From Betaproteobacteria bacterium (lineage in GTDB: Bacteria > Pseudomonadota > Gammaproteobacteria > Burkholderiales > SG8-39), in assembly GCA_947467405.1 (NCBI GenBank), contig CANIIN010000016.1, forward strand, positions 1-14,278: a stretch of DNA of 14,278 nt, written 5' to 3'. Position numbers and translations under genes: made by a program. The notes beneath the pieces are model-generated. The model searched no databases, was not told the origin of the DNA, and saw only the letters and a list, made by a program, of their open reading frames with translations. This document shows positions 1-6,989 of this stretch, piece by piece; positions within the stretch are counted from its first letter, which is position 1; the number at the start of each line of letters is the position of its first letter.

Positions 1-1486
1 GACTGCGCCACTCCTCGGCTTCGGAATCCAGCGCCGCTTCGGTGAGCGGATGCTCATCCAGCCAGACGCGCGGCACCGACAGCACATAACCCGTGCCATT
101 GGCCTTGCAGGAGAACGACGGCGCCACAATGTCGCCGCGGCTCTGGTACATCAATGACGCCAGCCGCAGGGCAAAGATCAGCGCCTCGAGTCCGTCATCG
201 CCGACCACGCCCTGGCCATGCGCGCCGCGCGCCGCCAGCCCTTCCAGTTTCGACAGACGGCCGCGATGCGCCAGCACCAGCTGCGACAGACGCTGCTGCT
301 CGTCGCGCGAAAAGCCCGGCATGTCGGCCTGCGCCAGGATGTAGGCGCTGTGCTTGTGGTAACCGGCATGCGCGATGGTGATGCCGATCTCGTGCAGGTG
401 GCAGGCGAAGCGCAGCGTCAGTTCTTCATGCTCGTCGGGCCCCTCCACCAGCTGCGCGTAGATGCGTGCCGCGAGCTGCTCCACCCGCTCGGCCTGCGCC
501 ACATCGACGTGATAGCGGCGCATGAACTGGCGCACCGTCGCTTCGCGCATGTCGTGGTGACTCACGCGCCCCAGCAGGTCATAGAGCACGCCCTGGCGCA
601 GCGCGCCCTCCGAGACCTGCAACTGGCGGATGCCCAGTTCTTCCAGCACTGCCGCCATGATCGCCACGCCGCCCGGCATGATCGCCAGACGGTCTTCGCG
701 CAGGCTGGGCATTCGCAGTTTCGACACTTCGCCGGTCTTGATGAGGTGGGCGCGCAGCCGGTCCAGGCCATCGGGCGTGATGCCGCGTTCGGACCAGCCG
801 TTCTCCTGCAGAACCGACGCGATGGATTTGGCCGTCCCGGAAGAACCGATGGCTTCGGCCCAGCCGGCCTTGCGGTAGGCCTTGACGATGCGCTGCAACT
901 CCTTGGCCGCCGCCACTTCAGCCTTCCTGAAGTCGCCCTTGTCCATGCGACCGTCGGGGAAGTAGCGCTGGCTCCAGCTCACCGAGCCCATGGGCAGCGA
1001 CTCCATGAGTTCCGCCTCGTAGCCGGTGCCGATGATGAATTCAGTCGATCCGCCGCCGATGTCGAACACCAGGCGACTGTCCGTCGACAAGGGGAGCGAG
1101 TGCGACACGCCGAGATAGACCAGGCGCGCTTCCTCGCGGCCGAAGATCACCTCGATGGGAAACCCCAGCGCCTCGCGCGCTGCGGCCAGGAACTGCTCGG
1201 AATTGCCCGCCACGCGCAACGCATTGGTGCCCACCGCGCGCACCGCGCTGCGCGAGAATCCGCGCAGCCTCTCGCCGAAGCGGCCCAGCGCCTCGAGCGC
1301 GCGCTGCTGCGTGGCGCGATCGATGCGTCCGTCGCGCGTGAACCCGCCGCCCAGGCGCACCGGCTCGCGCAGCGAATCGAGCAGATAGACCTGATCCTCC
1401 ACCACGCGGCCGATCTGCAGGTGAAAGCTGTTCGATCCGAGATCGATGGCAGCCAGTGTTTCGAGTTTCAGTGTTGATTTGATCAC
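1..1486 (-). CDS. ppx: Exopolyphosphatase / GppA-type phosphatase (3' end beyond left edge)
   Basis: Ppx cleaves terminal phosphate from polyphosphate; GppA relatives hydrolyse pppGpp. Reading from a GTG at 1486, the frame stays open to the window edge (495 residues visible; the family is usually about 500, so only a short tail is missing). The N-terminal ASKHA phosphate-binding loop AAIDLGSNSFHL is at residues 12-23 and the second glycine loop DIGGGSTEF begins at D142. A C-terminal HD-like helical domain shows LHEIG (H365) followed by YHKHSAYIL, typical of long Ppx proteins. No ATG lies in frame near the start; two nearby ATGs (1500-1485) are out of frame, and no clear Shine-Dalgarno is seen, so GTG is the best start but uncertain. 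It lies 91 bases downstream of phoU on the same strand, probably co-transcribed. Ppx rather than GppA is favoured by its length and by ppk alongside. Confidence 0.93.
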   Translation of the reverse strand, partial: MIKSTLKLETLAAIDLGSNSFHLQIGRVVEDQVYLLDSLREPVRLGGGFTRDGRIDRATQQRALEALGRFGERLRGFSRSAVRAVGTNALRVAGNSEQFLAAAREALGFPIEVIFGREEARLVYLGVSHSLPLSTDSRLVFDIGGGSTEFIIGTGYEAELMESLPMGSVSWSQRYFPDGRMDKGDFRKAEVAAAKELQRIVKAYRKAGWAEAIGSSGTAKSIASVLQENGWSERGITPDGLDRLRAHLIKTGEVSKLRMPSLREDRLAIMPGGVAIMAAVLEELGIRQLQVSEGALRQGVLYDLLGRVSHHDMREATVRQFMRRYHVDVAQAERVEQLAARIYAQLVEGPDEHEELTLRFACHLHEIGITIAHAGYHKHSAYILAQADMPGFSRDEQQRLSQLVLAHRGRLSKLEGLAARGAHGQGVVGDDGLEALIFALRLASLMYQSRGDIVAPSFSCKANGTGYVLSVPRVWLDEHPLTEAALDSEAEEWRS

Positions 1487-1577
1487 ATGGGCAACATAGC
1501 ACTCAGCAGGAGTCGCTGCAAACTTGGTGGGTTCGCCCGACCGGGGACCCGTCGCGATGCACCGAACCGCTCAGCCG

Positions 1578-2288
1578 CTATGACGCGACGACCTCGTCGA
1601 AACGTTCCGGCGTCAGGTGGCGCACGTCCTTGCCCTTGATCAGGTAGACGATGTACTCGGTGATGTTCTTGGCGTGGTCGCCGATGCGCTCCAGCGCCTT
1701 GGCGACGAACAGCACATCGATGCACGATGAAATGGTGCGCGGATCTTCGATCATGTAGGTGAGCAGTTCGCGCAGGATGGCCTGGAAGTGGCGATCCACT
1801 TCGCGGTCACGCATCGCGATCGAGGAGGCGTTTTCCACGTCCATGCGCGCAAAGGCATCCAGCGTATCGCGCAGCATGCCGGTGACCAGTTCCGCCATCA
1901 CGGCAATCTCGTTCATGCGCGGCAGCGGCACCCGCCCCAGCGCCGGCACCTCATGCGCGCACAGGGCGATCTTCTTGGCCTCATCACCGATGCGTTCGAT
2001 GTCGGTGGTGATCTTGAACAGTGCCATGACCAGGCGCAGATCACCGGCATTGGGCTGGCGACGCGCGATCACGCTGGTGCACAACTCGTCCACCGTGCGC
2101 TCCAGCGCATTGACCTCCACCTCGACCTGGATGACGCGCGTGGTCAGCGCCATATCGCCACGGCGCAGGGCCTCGATGGCATACACGACCTGCCGCTCGG
2201 CCAGCCCGCCCATGGACAACGCCATGGAACGCGCTTGATCCAGTTCAGCATCGAATTGCTTCGAAATGTGCGCTTCGGAAGTCATCAT
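1578..2288 (-). CDS. phoU: PhoU phosphate signalling / transport regulator
   Basis: PhoU is a cytoplasmic helical protein that links the Pst phosphate transporter to the PhoR-PhoB two-component system and keeps the Pho regulon off when phosphate is plentiful. The 236-residue length fits the family (about 220-240). Two tandem PhoU repeats are visible: the first contains RIGDEAKKIA and the second the matching ERIGDHAKNITEYIVYLIKG, the conserved (E/D)xxxD metal-binding helix motifs. The start is an ATGATG doublet (2288 or 2285) preceded by a weak GGA. No pst, phoB or phoR gene lies in the window, so here phoU is grouped with ppx and ppk rather than at the end of a pst operon. A Pho-box promoter lies just upstream (2317-2350), which would make phoU and probably ppx PhoB-induced. 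Confidence 0.96.
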   Translation of the reverse strand: MMTSEAHISKQFDAELDQARSMALSMGGLAERQVVYAIEALRRGDMALTTRVIQVEVEVNALERTVDELCTSVIARRQPNAGDLRLVMALFKITTDIERIGDEAKKIALCAHEVPALGRVPLPRMNEIAVMAELVTGMLRDTLDAFARMDVENASSIAMRDREVDRHFQAILRELLTYMIEDPRTISSCIDVLFVAKALERIGDHAKNITEYIVYLIKGKDVRHLTPERFDEVVAS

Positions 2289-2316
2289 GCCGGCATCCAG
2301 AATGGAACTGCTCAGG

Positions 2317-2350
2317 ATAGTAGGCTTGATTTATGACAATACAATGACCG
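2317..2350 (-). promoter_or_regulatory. Pho-box promoter for phoU-ppx
   Basis: On the minus strand two 7-bp units, CGGTCAT (2350-2344) and TTGTCAT (2339-2333), are separated by TGTA, giving the exact 11-bp period of a PhoB site (consensus CTGTCAT-N4-CTGTCAY). Each unit matches 6 of 7. Exactly 10 bases downstream is TACTAT (2322-2317), a plausible -10 at the spacing usual for PhoB-activated promoters, where the Pho box replaces the -35. A transcript would start about 20-25 bases before the phoU ATG. The pattern is seen directly; PhoB binding is inferred. Confidence 0.7.
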
Positions 2351-2422
2351 GATCCCGGGGGTAAGCTGAAATCAGGATGGTGAAGAGAGGCAGGACATTG
2401 ACTTTCTTCTTCACATTTGTGA

Positions 2423-2456
2423 CCGTCATGAATTGGTAACAATCCGCCCCTACCAT
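2423..2456 (+). promoter_or_regulatory. Possible weak Pho-box promoter for ppk
   Basis: CCGTCAT (2423-2429, 6 of 7 to the PhoB unit), then GAAT, then TGGTAAC (2434-2440, 4 of 7), again with 11-bp period. Ten bases further on is TACCAT (2451-2456), a candidate -10. The second unit is poor, and a start site 6-7 bases after TACCAT falls almost on the ppk GTG, leaving next to no leader. The same architecture as the phoU side supports it, but it is clearly weaker. Confidence 0.35.
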
Positions 2457-2464
2457 CAGAGGTC

Positions 2465-4576
2465 GTGATCAAACGTCCAAATACTCGTCAAAAAAATCCG
2501 CCGCCGCCCAGGCGCCCAAGGCAGGCGACGCAGCCGCTTTTGTCGCGCGAACTGAGCCTGATCGCCTTCAACCAGCGCGTGCTGGCCCAGGCGCAGGATG
2601 CGCACGTCCCGTTGCTGGAACGCCTGCGCTACCTGACCATCGTGTCGTCCAATCTCGACGAGTTCTTCGAGATCCGCGTCGCGGAACTGAAGGAGCGAAT
2701 CAAGCTGGGCGGCGACGTCGCTCACCCTGGCGAGGTCGGGCCGGATGCCGCCTTTGCCGAGGTATCCACGCGGGTGCAGGCGCTGGTTGCCCAGCAATAC
2801 GGCCTGCTCAACCAGGTGATCTTCCCCTCCCTGGCCGAACACGGCGTGCGCTTCCTGCTCGAAGAGGCGTGGACGGCCGCGCAGCGTGAATGGCTGCACA
2901 ACTACTTCCTGCGCGAACTGATGCCGCTGCTCACGCCGATCGGGCTGGATCCGGCGCACCCGTTCCCGCGCGTGCTGAACAAATCGCTCAACTTCGCCTT
3001 GCAGCTAGAAGGCCGCGACGCCTTCGGACGCAACTCGGGCATCGCCATCGTGCAGGCGCCGCGCCTCTTGCCGCGCGTCATCCAGCTGCCCAAGGGCGTC
3101 GCCCGGGGCAAGTACGATTTCGTGCTGCTCAGCGCGGTGCTGCAGGCCTTTGTCGACGCCTTGTTCCAGGGCATGACGGTCAAGGGCTGCTACTCCTTCC
3201 GCGTGACACGCAACAGCGACCTGTTCCTGGACGAGGAAGAAGTCAAGGACATGCGTGCCGCCATCCAGGGCGAATTGCCGCAGCGCCATTTCGGCGACAC
3301 GGTGCGCCTGGAAGTGGCCAAGACCTGCCCGACGGATATGGTGACCTTTCTGCTGTCGCAGTTCGGCCTCGACGAGCGCGACCTGTATCGCGTCGATGGT
3401 CCGGTGAATCTGGCGCGGCTGATGATGATTCCCGATCTGGTCGACCTGCCGGCGCTGAAATTCAAGCCCTTCGTGCCCGGCCTGCCGCGCGCGCTGGAGA
3501 AGTCCACCGACCTCTTTGCCACCATCCGCAAGGGCGACGTGTTGCTGCACCACCCCTTCCAGTCCTTCCATCCCGTGATCGAGCTGCTGGAGCAGGCGGC
3601 GCAGGACCCGGACGTGGTGGCCATCAAGCAGACCGTGTACCGCACCGGCACGGACTCGGTGCTGATGAAATACCTGATCGACGCCGCGCAGCGCGGCAAG
3701 GAAGTCACCGTGGTGGTGGAACTGATGGCACGCTTCGATGAAGAAGCCAACCTCAACTGGGCCGCCAAGCTGGAAGAAGTCGGCGCGCACGTGGTGTACG
3801 GCGTGGTCGGCTACAAGACCCATGGCAAGCTGCTGATGGTGGTGCGCCGCGAGGGCGGCAAACTGCGCCGCTACGCGCACCTCGCCACCGGCAACTACCA
3901 TCCGCGCACGGCGCGGCTCTACACCGACTTCGGCCTGATGACGGCCAACGAGCGCATCTGCGACGACGTCTCCGAGATATTCAAGCAGCTCACCGGGCTG
4001 GGGCGCGCGCGCAAGCTCAATCACATCCTGCTCGCGCCCTTCACGCTGCACGACCACATGCTGACGTCCATCCGCCGCGAAGCGCGCCACGCGCGCCTCG
4101 GCCGCAAGGCGCACATCATCGCCAAGATGAACTCGCTGCTGGAGCCGCGCATCATCGAGGCGCTGTATGTCGCCTCGCAGGCCGGCGTGAAGATCGACCT
4201 GATCGTGCGCGGCGTCTGCTCGCTGCGCCCCGGCATCCCCGGGCTGTCGGAGAACATCCGCGTGCGCTCGATCATCGGGCGCTTCCTGGAACACTCGCGC
4301 ATCTTCTACTTCCTCAATGATGGCGCGGAAGACGTGTGGATATCCAGCGCCGACTGGATGGAACGCAATTTCTTCCGCCGCATCGAGGCCGGCGTGCCGA
4401 TCCTCGATCCCAAGCTGAAGATCCGCGTCATCAAGGAAGGCCTGAAGTCCTATCTGGCCGACAACTCCCAGGCGTGGACCATGAATGCCGACGGCGAGTA
4501 TCACCACCGCCAGTCGCGCAGCGGCGTGCCCAATACCGCGCAGGAGCAGTTGCTGGCGCTGCTGGCGGCCGTCTGA
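2465..4576 (+). CDS. ppk: Polyphosphate kinase 1
   Basis: PPK1 reversibly transfers the gamma phosphate of ATP onto a growing polyphosphate chain, at or near the inner membrane. The 703-residue length is normal. The N domain opens with LLSRELSLIAFNQRVL and SSNLDEFFEIRVAELKERI; the catalytic C domains contain YKTHGK with H453, which aligns with the phosphorylated His435 of E. coli PPK, and RYAHLATGNY with H472, the same 19-residue distance as E. coli His435/His454. ARLYTDFGLMTA and the later SRIFYFLNDG segment are also family hallmarks. The start is GTG at 2465: an in-frame stop at 2429 and the lack of any in-frame ATG leave few options. AGAGG at 2458-2462 is only 2 bases from GTG, so initiation may be inefficient or at a later TTG near residue 25. 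The first 25 residues are a basic, proline-rich tail absent from E. coli PPK. It is transcribed divergently from phoU. Confidence 0.97.
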   Translation: MIKRPNTRQKNPPPPRRPRQATQPLLSRELSLIAFNQRVLAQAQDAHVPLLERLRYLTIVSSNLDEFFEIRVAELKERIKLGGDVAHPGEVGPDAAFAEVSTRVQALVAQQYGLLNQVIFPSLAEHGVRFLLEEAWTAAQREWLHNYFLRELMPLLTPIGLDPAHPFPRVLNKSLNFALQLEGRDAFGRNSGIAIVQAPRLLPRVIQLPKGVARGKYDFVLLSAVLQAFVDALFQGMTVKGCYSFRVTRNSDLFLDEEEVKDMRAAIQGELPQRHFGDTVRLEVAKTCPTDMVTFLLSQFGLDERDLYRVDGPVNLARLMMIPDLVDLPALKFKPFVPGLPRALEKSTDLFATIRKGDVLLHHPFQSFHPVIELLEQAAQDPDVVAIKQTVYRTGTDSVLMKYLIDAAQRGKEVTVVVELMARFDEEANLNWAAKLEEVGAHVVYGVVGYKTHGKLLMVVRREGGKLRRYAHLATGNYHPRTARLYTDFGLMTANERICDDVSEIFKQLTGLGRARKLNHILLAPFTLHDHMLTSIRREARHARLGRKAHIIAKMNSLLEPRIIEALYVASQAGVKIDLIVRGVCSLRPGIPGLSENIRVRSIIGRFLEHSRIFYFLNDGAEDVWISSADWMERNFFRRIEAGVPILDPKLKIRVIKEGLKSYLADNSQAWTMNADGEYHHRQSRSGVPNTAQEQLLALLAAV

Positions 4577-4632
4577 ACCTGCACCGCTCAAGCTGATCAC
4601 AAGAAGCGTATTGCGGTGATCCGGCGTGCCGG

Positions 4633-5181
4633 TCACTCGGCCGATGCGGGCATCATGCGCAGCAGTGTCCTGTCGCGCGCCACGAACTGATGGTAGAGGA
4701 CAGCCAGCACGTGCAATGCCAGCGCCACATAGCCGGCATTGGCCAGAGCCTGATGCCATTGCTTGAGAAGGCGGGCAAGCGATTCGTTCTTCTCCACCAG
4801 CATCGGCAGATCGAGCCCGGCGATGTGCACGCCCTGCCCCTTTGCATTGAGTGCCAGCCAACCGAGCACCGGCATGATGAACATCAGCACGTAGAGAAAT
4901 CTGTGCGTGAGCGCCGCCATCGCCCGCTTCCAGGTTGGCCCGCCAAGGTCAGGGGGCGCGCTTTCCATCCGGCGCGCCGCGACACGGAACCATACCGCCG
5001 CCAACACCGCCAGTCCGAGCAGGTAGTGCCAGAACATCAGGGTTTCGCGAAGCTCACCGCCCTTGGCTGTATAAGGCTTCAGTTCCATGGTGGCGAAGAC
5101 CGCGATGATCAACGGCACCGTGATCCAGTGGATGGCGATGGTCTTGTAGCCATACCGCGCGGGGCTCCAATCGATGGTCAT
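4633..5181 (-). CDS. Cytochrome b561 family membrane protein
   Basis: This is a diheme b-type cytochrome of the CybB/YodB family: four membrane helices that carry electrons from quinol or another donor across the inner membrane. The 182 residues show hydrophobic stretches near 15-32, 48-66, 92-110 and 145-163, with histidines suited to bind two hemes (H18 in AIHWIT, H52 in FWHYLLG, H143 in KQWHQ and H157 in ALHVLAV). The ATG at 5181 has GGAG 6 bases upstream. It is the last gene of the receptor-exbB-exbD-tonB cluster, 43 bases after tonB, and probably shares its transcript. The natural electron acceptor is unknown: superoxide oxidase activity is known for E. coli CybB, while ferric reduction is a possible role here given the TonB neighbours. 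It converges with ppk across a 56-base gap. Confidence 0.92.
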   Translation of the reverse strand: MTIDWSPARYGYKTIAIHWITVPLIIAVFATMELKPYTAKGGELRETLMFWHYLLGLAVLAAVWFRVAARRMESAPPDLGGPTWKRAMAALTHRFLYVLMFIMPVLGWLALNAKGQGVHIAGLDLPMLVEKNESLARLLKQWHQALANAGYVALALHVLAVLYHQFVARDRTLLRMMPASAE

Positions 5182-5224
5182 ATGGACTCCGAGGATGAAC
5201 CGCCGCTCATGAATGACGCGGCTT

Positions 5225-5926
5225 TCAACGCGCCGCGCTCAAATCGAATTGCACGGTCACCTGATAGACCTGATCCTTGCCGCGCAACGTGTCGGGGGCG
5301 TCCGGAAAGGTGGCCGTCGTCACCGCCGACAGGGCCGCGCGATCAATCATGCCGACGCCGCTGGCCTGAAGAATCCTGGCCTGGCTTGCCGCACCGTCAC
5401 GCAGATGAAACTCGACTCGGACACGGCCGACAAAGCCCATGGCGCGTGCTGCGGACGGATAGACCACCGCAGCCTGAATGGCCGCCTTCACCCGTGCCGC
5501 GAATTCGGCCTCCCGCTCGGCCGCCAGATTGGATCGCTGTGGTGGCGGGGGTACGACCGTTGGGGTGACTTCGACGACCGGCGACTCGATTGCCGGCGAC
5601 GGCGGTCGCACGGGCTCCGGCGGCGGCGCAACGGCGGCTCTGGCGACAGGCTCGGGAAGCGGCTGCGATTTGGCCACCGGGCGCGGCTCCGGCTTCGGCT
5701 CATTGCGCGGCTTTGGCGGCTCAACCGGCTTATCCTGGAGGTCTTCGATCACCACCTCCATGGGGGGTTCGATGACCGACTCGATCTTCGCCATGGCACT
5801 GGCGATCAGGCCACCGGTGCCCAGCACCAGCGCCACCTCGATGGCCGCCGCGATCATCACCGTGCGAAACAGTGGCATGGAAGGCTGCCCCATGCCCGGC
5901 ATGAGCACCGCTGCGCTATTTTGCAT
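5225..5926 (-). CDS. tonB: TonB energy-transducing protein
   Basis: TonB spans the periplasm and passes proton-motive energy from ExbB-ExbD to outer-membrane receptors. From the ATG at 5926 it has 233 residues: a membrane anchor at about 22-42, a proline-rich spacer from about 50 to 140 (EPPMEV, PVEPPKP, EPKPEPRP, TVVPPPP), and a C-terminal TonB domain at about 145-233 with VVYPSAARAMGFVGRVRVEF and SGVGMIDRAALSAV. The frame is open further upstream to 6022, but that part overlaps exbD by over 100 bases; the ATG at 5926 overlaps the exbD stop by only 11 bases, so it was chosen. ATGs at residues 9, 12 and 17 are also possible. The anchor lacks the usual TonB histidine and has a glutamate (E30) near that place. 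It probably serves the receptor encoded in the same cluster. Confidence 0.93.
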   Translation of the reverse strand: MQNSAAVLMPGMGQPSMPLFRTVMIAAAIEVALVLGTGGLIASAMAKIESVIEPPMEVVIEDLQDKPVEPPKPRNEPKPEPRPVAKSQPLPEPVARAAVAPPPEPVRPPSPAIESPVVEVTPTVVPPPPQRSNLAAEREAEFAARVKAAIQAAVVYPSAARAMGFVGRVRVEFHLRDGAASQARILQASGVGMIDRAALSAVTTATFPDAPDTLRGKDQVYQVTVQFDLSAAR

Positions 5927-6308
5927 TGCGCGTGGCGAGCCCGATCTGACTGATGCCGCTCTGCCGGCAGGCGTCCATGACTTCCGCCAGTTGCTGCATG
6001 TTGACCGTGGCCGCACCGGCAATCGTCACCACCGTCTTGCCCTGCGCCAGCGGCCGCAGCTTGGCCTTCAGCGATTCGATGCTCATCACCTGCTCATCCA
6101 CCATCAAGGTGCCGTTCTGGTGAATCTCGATCAGCACCTTGGTCGGCGGCAGGCTCTCCGTGGTCGCGCTGGTCGGCAGGTGACCGATCAATCCGCTGGA
6201 GGGAATCATCTTCAGCGCGATCATCACGAAAAACACCAGCAGGAACAGCATGATGTCGATCATCGGAATGATCTCGATGCGCGGCTTGCGTACTTCGAAA
6301 TACCGCAC
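5916..6308 (-). CDS. exbD: ExbD-type proton-channel subunit
   Basis: ExbD is the inner-membrane partner of ExbB in the proton-driven motor that powers TonB. The 130 residues have one membrane helix at about 13-33 (IEIIPMIDIMLFLLVFFVMI) with the essential aspartate at D18, corresponding to E. coli ExbD Asp25, followed by a periplasmic domain containing KVLIEIHQNGTLMVD and the C-terminal segment VMDACRQSGISQIGLATR. The start is GTG at 6308, preceded by GGAAG at 7 bases. It begins 3 bases after the exbB stop and its 3' end overlaps tonB by 11 bases, so the motor genes are tightly coupled. TolR is the alternative, but tonB next door and a receptor upstream argue for ExbD. Confidence 0.94.
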   Translation of the reverse strand: MRYFEVRKPRIEIIPMIDIMLFLLVFFVMIALKMIPSSGLIGHLPTSATTESLPPTKVLIEIHQNGTLMVDEQVMSIESLKAKLRPLAQGKTVVTIAGAATVNMQQLAEVMDACRQSGISQIGLATRNAK

Positions 6309-6311
6309 TGT

Positions 6312-6989
6312 TCAGCTTCCAGTCCGTGCCAGCGCCAGCGGTGCCGCGCTGGTCCGTCCACCATCCAATGACGCGCTGTAGCTGAAGCGATTGATGAGCA
6401 TCTGCTTGAGGGTTTCCAGTTGGTGAACAAGCAATCGCACCCGGTTGTTCAGACTGTTGAGGAAGGAAACACCCAGCATGGCGATGAACAGGCCGCTGGC
6501 TGTGGCGATCAGCGCCTCGGCAACACCACTGGTGACCTGCGCCGCGACCGCGCCGTTCTGTCCCAGGCCGGCGAAGGCGTTGAACATGCCGATGATGGTG
6601 CCGAAAAGCCCCAGTAGCGGGGCAAGGGTAACGACAGTGTCCAGCACCCAGAGCGAGCGGTCGAGCTTGGGAACTTCGTGCAGGATGGATTCCTCGAGCC
6701 GATCCGCCAGCACCTGCCGATCGTTGATTTCGGGATGGCTCAACGCAACCTTGAGCAGTTCCGCGTGCGGCAGGTGACCAGCCTGATCGATCTCTTTCTG
6801 CAGCAGGTCGCTGCGGGATCTTGGCAGGTCGATGACGCGTTCATTGATGTGGCGCCCTCCGGCCATGAGGCGGTACAGATACCAGGCGCGCTCGACAATC
6901 ACCGTCAGCGCGACCAGCAGCAGCAGCGCCATCAGGTAAAGCGTGCCGCCTGAGGAAGCGGCCAGATCGATCAGGTATTGGACATTCAT
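6312..6989 (-). CDS. exbB: ExbB-type MotA/TolQ/ExbB proton channel protein
   Basis: ExbB forms the pentameric inner-membrane scaffold around ExbD and TonB. The 225 residues show three membrane helices: about 14-37 (LYLMALLLLVALTVIVERAW), about 115-140 (TLAPLLGLFGTIIGMFNAF, the family signature) and about 150-175 (VAEALIATASGLFIAMLGVSF). A cytoplasmic loop lies between helices 1 and 2, as in the family. The ATG at 6989 overlaps the receptor stop in a TGATG arrangement and has a strong AGGAGAG (7001-6995) 5 bases upstream, inside the end of the receptor gene, indicating translational coupling. Unlike Pseudomonas-type ExbB it has no long N-terminal extension or signal peptide. Confidence 0.95.
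   Translation of the reverse strand: MNVQYLIDLAASSGGTLYLMALLLLVALTVIVERAWYLYRLMAGGRHINERVIDLPRSRSDLLQKEIDQAGHLPHAELLKVALSHPEINDRQVLADRLEESILHEVPKLDRSLWVLDTVVTLAPLLGLFGTIIGMFNAFAGLGQNGAVAAQVTSGVAEALIATASGLFIAMLGVSFLNSLNNRVRLLVHQLETLKQMLINRFSYSASLDGGRTSAAPLALARTGS

Noticed and set aside
218..1477. A 419-codon plus-strand open frame opposite ppx
   Set aside because: The minus strand encodes an intact Ppx with both glycine loops and the HD-like domain; the plus-strand translation shows low-complexity A/R/H/Q composition.
1487..1577. Internal promoter for ppx (TTTGCA, 18 bases, TATGTT on the minus strand)
   Set aside because: Only 4 of 6 matches in each box, and the start site would fall on the ppx start codon; read-through from phoU is simpler.
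4595..4632. Possible bidirectional terminator between ppk and cytochrome b561 (GATCAC/GTGATC with 15-base loop, and CCGGC-GT-GCCGG)
   Set aside because: Short stems, a long loop in one and a 2-base loop in the other, and no T-run on either strand; too weak to call.
3005..4861. A 618-codon open frame on the minus strand opposite ppk
   Set aside because: It lies antisense to a fully recognisable PPK1 and its translation has no recognisable domain (runs of H, Q, V, A and R). GC-rich codon bias commonly leaves such antisense frames open.
5927..6022. Longer TonB N-terminus starting at 6022
   Set aside because: It would overlap exbD by over 100 bases and put hydrophilic residues before the membrane anchor; the ATG at 5926 gives a normal operon overlap.
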